A stretch of 64,000 nt of DNA from Parascedosporium putredinis. Lineage: Eukaryota; Ascomycota; Sordariomycetes; Microascales; Microascaceae. Positions within the stretch are counted from its first letter, which is position 1; the number at the start of each line of letters is the position of its first letter. Location: positions 992,001-1,056,000 of the forward strand of contig CASHTG010000009.1 in assembly GCA_949357655.1 (NCBI GenBank), read 5' to 3'. This document shows, in pieces, positions 57,514 through 64,000 of this stretch. A model generated the notes under the pieces. It was not told where the DNA came from. It did no database searches and worked only from the letters and a program-made list of their open reading frames with translations. A program made the position numbers and the translations under genes.

Positions 57514-60108
57514 CTAAAGCTCGAGTAACACAGAAAGTGACGAACTCCTGTGAACGGAGAAAAAAAGAAAAAAAAGTTTAGGGTTGTTGGACACAAGGTT
57601 GAATATATGGAAATAGAAATATCAGACTGACGGGCGAGTGGGCGATTTCTACATGTTGGGTCAAAGGAATCGTGATTGTGTTTCTGATCCCACGGTAATA
57701 CGGCATTGCATCATTCATGTGAACCAGCTTTTGCTTTCTTTGTTATTTGATCCCGTCTTCGCTAACCAAATTTCCGGAATGGTGAGGCTTCCCGAGGTAC
57801 CCAAGCCCAAGTTCCTGGATCTCGAACCCTGAATTCCATATTCGCATTTGACCTGGACACGTCCAAAAGAGAGAGAAAAGAAAATCGAATGTTCTGTTCA
57901 AATCATCTGCTCGTGTTTACGAGATACAAACACACACGAGGAATCGGTTGATGGATGAGGATCATGGCGCAAAAGTAAGATTAGCGAAGCTCGGGGGCAT
58001 GATTGGGGCCACCAATACCGAGGTACTCTCCCTTTATTCCCCTTGCCCCCGACAAGTCCTCTTGATATTCACACCGATGCCGTCCCGACCGTTCTTCGTG
58101 TTTTGCCAGTATCCTTTCCCTTTTCCTTGAGATGGCGAGAATGGGTACTGAAGGGTTGATGGTATGAAAAAACGCCTTGTTCGTAGCGTAGTGTATTAAT
58201 GTAGATACTAGTGGAGTGATTTGCGCCTGTACGGCCTTTTGGTGTTCGAAATCAATTTGAGTTTTTCGGCTCTACGAGTATTATGCCAGGCGCAGGGCTG
58301 GAAACCAATCTTAGCCCAACGTCATGATCCTAGGCGTAGTTGGCTTGGTGCAGCGGCCCTTGTCAAACGAGAATCCCTTACGTACGAAAGACGGAAGTGA
58401 CGGAGGCCTTGTCCTCCGCTCAGTCGGTCTCCGAACAGGGAGAAGAGGATTACAGTGGCTGAGAGCCAGGAGATATTCCTCCTCACGGCGGATGGATGGC
58501 AGGCAGGCAAGCCCCTGAGGCAACCTCCCTTTCTGCTTACACTAGTGTAGATACGGATGCCCGGCAAAAATCTAAAAGTTTAGTGTCGATTTGGGCCAGC
58601 CACAGCGGAGGATAGGCCTAGGCTAGAGGTAAGTGTGAGGAGGTAATATTCCCAGGGTGTCACTCGGGCCTTGGGGCTCAACGCCTTCTTTGACAGGCCG
58701 GGCCAGCCCAGCGGAGTGTCCCCATCTCGTACGTGGGTGACATGCTTGAACAAGGGGGAACTCAGGGAACAAATGTAACAAAGGGCCAATCCAATCTCGT
58801 GCAGGACACGAAAAAGCATGCTGAATTGGCTTTGAGGAAGCGAAGCTCCGTGCGCTGCAGACCAAGGGCCAATCCACGGCCCTCTTCCCTGCCGGGGTTG
58901 GATGGAACGGAGGGCGGATCAGCAGCCCCGGGAGAAAAGAGAGGGCAATGGTTCTGTCGCACAGACCCGTTTTCATCTGTTTTGGTTCTTGGCTTGGAGC
59001 GACGAGGAGGGGGAGGGGAAACGAATTAGGCCGCGCGCCGATCCGTTCCCGAAAGGGTCTCTGAAAAATACTGGCCTCGAACTCTCTCCCTCGGTTCGTG
59101 GAGAAGCGGGTGGCACGACAAGAGCTTGGATAGACAATGGGGAACGAAAGAAAAAAGAACCTTTTTGGCGGCTGACGGCGACGTACTTCGCGAAGGTTCA
59201 GGACGAACTGTCAAAAGGCAAGCGCCTAAAGGGGTATATCCCTTGTCCACGTCAAGTCGAAGGCATCTAGAACATACGAGTCAGCTAAGAGGCGCAGAAA
59301 GAAGAACACAAGAAATGTCAAGCGAGACGCATGCGCCAAGCCGAGTTTTGACACACACCAACTTCAGGGTGGCAACAAACCCTCACTCTCTGAACGCAAG
59401 ACTCGATTTCTCTTGGCCCAAACCTTGTGGTTTTCCAGTTGGCCTGAGAAAGTTGGAAAGCACCCATGGTGAACATGGCACATCCCTGCAAATATCGAAG
59501 CGCCGCAGACCGCCGCCGTAGCGAACCGGCCAGCCAACACACCAGTCTAAAATTGGTCCTAGCCTGACGAACCTTGGGTCAGACTCTCGTCGCTCCCGCT
59601 TTCCCTCCCACACGACCCGGATAAGAGAACCGTGGGTCGCTGATTGACACTAAAAACAAACATGGGCCCGCTCCCACACCACCAGACGAAGCACCAAGCC
59701 GCGAAGCTTCGACCTCTTCGTTTCTTTCTTTTTCCCCGATCAACCTTTCAAAGCCAAAACACGTCGTCGCCGCTATCGTCGCCTAATCGATATCTCGCCT
59801 TTTGCTGAGTTTCGAGATATCTCTCTCTCGCGAGATGCGCCCAGTGACGACGAGCTAGCTCAATCCTGCCGTTATCTCCGGCAAGCAGTAGCTTTAGTGC
59901 GCGGAGGAGCTTCGGTTTGATCAACGTGCGCCTTCTTCCGGTCAATTGGGGTGATAGCTGCCGTCGATACCAGCCCATCAACTGCCGCTTAAAGCTCAAG
60001 CAAAGGAAAAGACGCCACGGACAAAAGTGGCAGTGGGAAACCTGCGGCGAAACAACGACGACCAAATCCAGCCCACTCCCGGAGAGATAAGCGAGACGGA
60101 CCGGCAAA
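57514..60108. other. 2.6-kb intergenic region
   Basis: No recognisable gene beyond the possible upstream exon noted for the fragment. ORFs at 58580-59613 overlap in several frames without motifs. The last 400 bp is leader for the next gene. Confidence 0.45.
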
Positions 60109-61513
60109 ATGTCGTCAAACGATACCATCGTCATGGTGCCGCCCACGGGGCCGACTGGTCCACCAATGGGAATTAACGGCGTAGAACGGTCCTATTCGGT
60201 CGATATCATCGTCTGCTCCGTCATCACCGCCTTGATCGGCACCATCTTTGTTGGGCTTCGATTCTACGCCCGCGGGGTCATTATGCATGTGCTTGCTTTA
60301 GAGGATTGGCTCATCCTCCTCGCCCAGGTCTTCTCGATTGCAACATCGATCGGCTACATCAACCGTGAGTCGGCGCCCCTCCCGTTTAATTGTGCTGCCG
60401 GCGCGGTGGCCTGCTTCCAAGCTTCACAAGCAAGGTAGAAAGCAATGAAACACCTACTAACTCAAAATGACAGAGGCGGCTCTTGGTCTGGGTCAGCACT
60501 GGTGGTGGTTGGATTTCGCCAATGTGGTGCCGATGAGCAAAGTACGTCCTCCCTTGACCTCGAAGATTGGTGACATCTTGGAGATTTTACTCACTAACCT
60601 TTGTAGGCGGGCTGGTATTCCATCCTCTTCTACGAATTGAGCATCTGGTTCGCCCAGACAGCCATTCTGATCCTCTACCTACGCATTTGGACCTTCCCCT
60701 GGGTCCGGCGCTGCACTTGCGCCTTGATCGGCATCATCACGGCCTACAACATCTTTGTCTTCGCGTCCATCTTCACCGCCTGCATTCCTCTCGAGGCTTA
60801 CTGGGACTTCTCTGTTCCCGCCAAGTACTGCCACTCCCTGAGCATTTGGTTCGCCAATACCTACTTGCACATCGCTACCGATTTCCTCATCTACCTCCTC
60901 CCGATCCCCGTCATTCTACGCCTACGATTCCCTCGCCGTCAAAAGTTCTCCTCTTCGTCCTCTTCGCTTTCGGTTTCTTGTACGTATCATCAAGGCCTCA
61001 TGATGTTTCCCCGCAACGGTATCGCCCGCTAACCCTGATCTTAGCGTCTGCTTGATCTCTATTATTCGTCTGGTATATCTCATCATGACAAATAAGACCA
61101 CCGATGTCCCATACGACTACACAGTCATTACGTTTTGGACAACCGTTGAGACCAACGCGACCGTCGTCATCGCCTGCTTCATGACGATGAAGCCCCTCCT
61201 CGCTCGATGGTTCCCGAACCTCATCGATCCCCATGCCACCCCCAACGAGATGGGCGGTCAGAATGCTGCCCGTCCGGATGCCAACGGCCGTGTCCCCACC
61301 ATAGGTTCCACTCCGATTCGATCACCCAACTCCGGCTCCAACAGACGCAACTTGTGGACGCTGTCTAACAACGACGAAACCGCCACAAACCTGGACCGCG
61401 ACGAGAAGCAGACGGTCGATCTGGAAGCCGCCGATCACGCGAGTAGCAGTAGTAGCCATACCGAAAAGACGCACCACAGCGTCGTTGTCGAAGAGTTCCG
61501 ATCTTCTCCATGA
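60109..61513 (+). CDS. PTH11-type 7TM receptor (fungal rhodopsin domain)
   Basis: About 388 aa with four exons: 60109-60364, 60474-60541, 60607-60979, 61045-61513. It is the paralogue of the receptor at 10.1 kb: IFVGLRFYARGVIM, LALEDWLILLAQV, ALGLGQHWWWLDFANVVPMS, FAQTAILILYLRIW, the Cys loop ACIPLEAYWDFSVPAKYC, THIATDFLIYLLPIP-like helix and LMTMKPLLARWFP-like end. The phase-1, phase-0 and phase-2 introns fall at the same protein positions as in the 10.1-kb gene, which has one additional intron. The tail is Ser/Asp/Glu-rich with HASSSSSHTEK, a plausible phosphorylation region. One missing A in the run 60951-60954 restores the frame (KVLLFVLFAFGF). Ligand unknown. Confidence 0.86.
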
Positions 61514-62255
61514 AGACGGGTGACTTAGCTCGCTCTTATTAGTTTTTTCTTTTCTTTTTTCTTTACTATTCCCCCGCGCTCTTGGGACACGTCCCTTTGC
61601 CCCAAAAGTATGGGCGCTGTATTTTTCGTTCAGCAGAGCGCGGGGAGAAAGGCATGGGCAAAATGCCATAATATGCAAATAACGGTTCTGGGATCCAAAT
61701 TACCATGTGTACAACTAGTATAACGGTGGAATGTATGATATCAACGAAGGCCAGAATGGGAACAGGGCTTCATCAAAGGGATTATTCCTCCGTCTATGAA
61801 TATATTTATACCTTTTCTCCCATATGTAGACGTTTTTGGTGCTCTCCGCCTCTGTTGATGATTAAGCTTGGCGTAATAGGTTGAGCTTTTAAGGAGGATT
61901 CCAGCAACTTATGAAATGAAGGACATGCTCCTTCTTCTAATGCTATAACGCATATGGTTCTTTAGAAGACGACGGAAGTGAGAGTACTTCTCTTTTTTCA
62001 ACCTTTTTTACCTTTTTCTCTTTTCCGCTGCGGGGATCGTCAGGGATTGACAAGGGTTGCTCGACGTTCATTGTCGGTAAAGTACGATGAATACGTTGAT
62101 CCTTTGGTGGTGACTCACGATTCCGGAAACTGCAACTCACCAGACCATTTATCATCCGCTCGAGACGCTGCACGCAAGTGCTTTCAACGGCTCCATGCTT
62201 CACCCCCTCCTGGCTAGTTTCCGTAGCCTGGCACCGCCAAAAGAAATCTGAAATT
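61514..62255. other. Intergenic region
   Basis: T-rich 3' region of the receptor gene and promoter of the following gene. No other gene seen. Confidence 0.5.
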
Positions 62256-62897
62256 ATGGAGATTCCAACACAGCTCGCCTTTATGGCAGGCCAGACCATC
62301 GCCTTTGCATTCGTGTGGCGGGCCCTCCATAACTATGTCGACAAAAACGGCCCAATCCGTGGCGCTTCGACAGTCACTAAAATAAACAGCATCTTCTACG
62401 CCTTTGTTTCCCTAGCCTTGATGATATTCCTCATCTATCGCCCAGAAGGTGACGCGACCAGCCGTTACGCGTACCATTACTCCAAGTTCTACGAATACGT
62501 CGACATTCTCAACGTCCGGGCTAGTGGAGGAGCCATTGACTTGCACTTCGGCTTCCACCACCTGACTACCTGCTACCTTACCTGGGCCCGCACCGCCCAT
62601 AACTATAATGGCTGGAAGCCCTTTGCCATTTCCAACACGTTCCATCATGCTATCATGTACGCATACTTTGGTGGCTGGGAGTTGCCTCGTCCGATATTAC
62701 CCTGGACAGGTGCCCTCCAGCTCATTATTGGGATGATTGCCGACGCTTTGGTTATACAGGAGAAGTGGACGGATGGCTCAGCCGTATGGCCCAACATAAT
62801 CTCTTCGTCGATATTACTCACGTACCTGGTCCTTTCTACGAGGGAGCTGAGGATGAGAGCACGTCAGAGTGAGGAAGAGAAGGAGAAAAGGCAATAA
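62256..62897 (+). CDS. ELO-family-like membrane protein
   Basis: Single exon, 213 aa, intact. Six or so hydrophobic helices and the ELO (GNS1/SUR4) histidine region are visible: YEYVDILNVRASGGAIDLHF is followed by GFHHLTTCYLTWAR, and NTFHHAIMYAYF matches the N-x-x-H-x-x-MY box. ELO enzymes condense malonyl-CoA with long acyl-CoA in the endoplasmic reticulum. The C-terminus is charged (RMRARQSEEEKEKRQ), not the lysine-type retrieval signal of yeast enzymes. It is shorter than typical ELOs (270-350 aa), and its His box is H-x3-H-H rather than the usual H-x2-H-H, so activity is uncertain. The ATG at 62256 gives a natural first helix (FMAGQTIAFAFVWRAL). Confidence 0.72.
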   Translation: MEIPTQLAFMAGQTIAFAFVWRALHNYVDKNGPIRGASTVTKINSIFYAFVSLALMIFLIYRPEGDATSRYAYHYSKFYEYVDILNVRASGGAIDLHFGFHHLTTCYLTWARTAHNYNGWKPFAISNTFHHAIMYAYFGGWELPRPILPWTGALQLIIGMIADALVIQEKWTDGSAVWPNIISSSILLTYLVLSTRELRMRARQSEEEKEKRQ

Positions 62898-63372
62898 ATG
62901 ACATCCATTGATATCACTATAGCGGCGGTATATAAATGTCCATTCAGGGCTGCAACTCGAGTGTGTTAAGAATTTCCGGGACCAGCAGACTTGTATAGTG
63001 GCGTGCGTGCGCATAGAGAAGAGGGTATTTTAGACTCTATAGTGTACGCATCACTATGTCAATAACACTCCCCGTCCTACATGTAGATATGAGAATGCAA
63101 CAGGCTAGTTCGGCTCGCTGGGAATTTGGGCATTGATCCAGAGAAATAGTGCACTAATACTAAGTCGCGCATTTTTCCGCGACACACGTGACTTGACTTG
63201 CCTGCTAAGTTCCTGAACCAACGATATGGAGGGGGAAAATCATCATTTCCCGCGCGACAGGTCAAAGCTAATGCGCGAGGTCGGCAAGAACCCTAAGAGC
63301 AGCCGAGGCGTGGTTTCTGGTGCCGTTCCGGTTCTTTGAGTGTGCTTTGACTTATCAGTACCTTGTCACGCA
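62898..63372. other. Intergenic region
   Basis: Spacer and promoter of the last gene; nothing recognised. Confidence 0.5.
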
Positions 63373-64000
63373 ATGGCTGACGACACGGGCTTGGCCCTGC
63401 TGCCAAAAGACCTCTTAGAGCTCCAGCTCGGCCAGATAGACCTGCTCATGGCCATGTACGAGCCCGATAATGCCATTTCCCTTGATATCGAATCCTCCAA
63501 TCTTCTCAACCTTCTCAGAGATTGGTGCCAAAATGAAGAAGGCAGCATACCGAAATTGACGAGCAGGCACGTCTCCTGACGCTGGACCTAGAGGTGGAGG
63601 ACGCGGTTGGGGAACCGAAACCGCTGACTCTTACCCTATCCGTTCCCATGGTGGCGGAATTGCCGGTGACCGACCCGCCTGCGGTCAAGACGAGGGTACA
63701 CCAACCAGCCTGGATGAGTAAGAGCGAGGCAGCCCAAATGACCGCCCAGCTTCCGGACGAAGATATTCTTTCCGTCATCGAACACGTAAAAGACGAGGCA
63801 TCCCAGCACCTCGCCAGATTGGCAGAGAAAGCAGCGGCACGCAACGCGGGAACGACCGAAGAGCCGATAGTCCGCGCTTGGTTTTATTTCCCGTCGATCA
63901 GCACGCGCGAGAAGCGAGACGACTTGGTGAACCATTCCAGCTCCTACGGCTTGACGGGCTTCTTGCTCGCCGGCAAGCCCGGAATATTATGCCTCGAGGG
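63373..64000 (+). CDS. RWD-domain protein (RWD + DUF1115), 3' truncated by window
   Basis: The start MADDTGLALLPKDLLELQLG and IDLLMAMYEPDNAISLD fit an RWD domain (E-L-x-x-L-x-A/M-Y/I). After one missing base near 63550 the frame continues LTLDLEVEDAV, LTLSVPMVAELP, then an acidic helix EDILSVIEHVKDEASQHLAR and the DUF1115-type start RAWFYFPSISTREKRDDLVN with YGLTGFLLAGKPGILCLEG at the edge. This is the RWDD2-like architecture, role unknown. The rest of the gene lies beyond the window. Confidence 0.8.

Noticed and set aside
1..64000. Possibility that the many frameshifts mark pseudogenes or programmed frameshifting
   Set aside because: They occur in housekeeping and accessory genes alike, always as base loss and often in homopolymer runs, with no stop-codon or missense decay elsewhere in the same genes.
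1..64000. CRISPR arrays, bacterial operons or prophage features
   Set aside because: Spliceosomal introns and fungal gene families show this is eukaryotic nuclear DNA; no direct-repeat/spacer array was seen.

Overview
This window is nuclear DNA of a filamentous ascomycete (Pezizomycotina, most likely a sordariomycete). Genes on both strands are broken by 50-195 nt introns with GTNNGT donors, CTAAC-type branch sites and YAG acceptors. The gene content fits: PTH11-type receptors, a secreted GMC oxidoreductase, a BYS1 protein, a type-B carboxylesterase, a hybrid histidine kinase and NLR-like ankyrin, kinase and HeLo proteins. Genus and species cannot be read from the sequence.

Layout. 0-5.9 kb: secreted carboxylesterase (+) and a small Rieske protein (+). 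10-16 kb: a PTH11-type receptor (+), a conserved fungal protein of unknown role (-), an NmrA-like dehydrogenase-fold protein (+) converging on a lysine-methyltransferase-like protein (-). 18.8-23.8 kb: S-(hydroxymethyl)glutathione synthase (+) and a GAF hybrid histidine kinase (-). 26.9-34.3 kb: enoyl-CoA hydratase (-), a second PTH11-type receptor (+) and a MetE-like methyltransferase (+). 34.3-36.6 kb: a decayed stretch with a gag-like retroelement relic. 36.6-45.2 kb: an immune-like island holding a GNAT-ankyrin protein (+), a Sel1/ankyrin protein and an active-looking kinase (-, probably one gene), and a HeLo-pseudokinase protein (+) divergent from the kinase. 46-48 kb: GMC oxidoreductase (-). 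50.6-54.6 kb: a protein built from about 14 short Cys-Cys-x2-His-x-Cys repeats (+), a PPCDC-like flavoprotein (-) and a hotdog thioesterase (+). 56.5-64 kb: BYS1 protein (+), an orphan terminal exon (-), a third PTH11-type receptor (+), an ELO-like membrane protein (+) and an RWD protein cut by the window end (+).

Two points change how the window should be read. First, 17 of the 24 genes carry apparent frameshifts, about 38 sites in all. Every one is explained by missing bases (usually one C/G in a homopolymer, occasionally two bases), and after restoring them the exon sums become exact multiples of three. This looks like assembly or consensus error rather than biology, so most genes here are probably intact. 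Second, the divergent pair of a kinase with catalytic residues and a HeLo protein with a degenerate kinase domain has the layout of a RIPK/MLKL-type cell-death module, with two further ankyrin regions beside it. This is the best candidate for an interesting system in the window.

Long gaps (5.9-10.1, 16.1-18.8, 23.8-26.9, 27.8-29.6, 48-50.6, 54.6-56.5, 57.5-60.1 kb) hold purine/pyrimidine tracts and mutually overlapping antisense ORFs but nothing I can defend as a gene.
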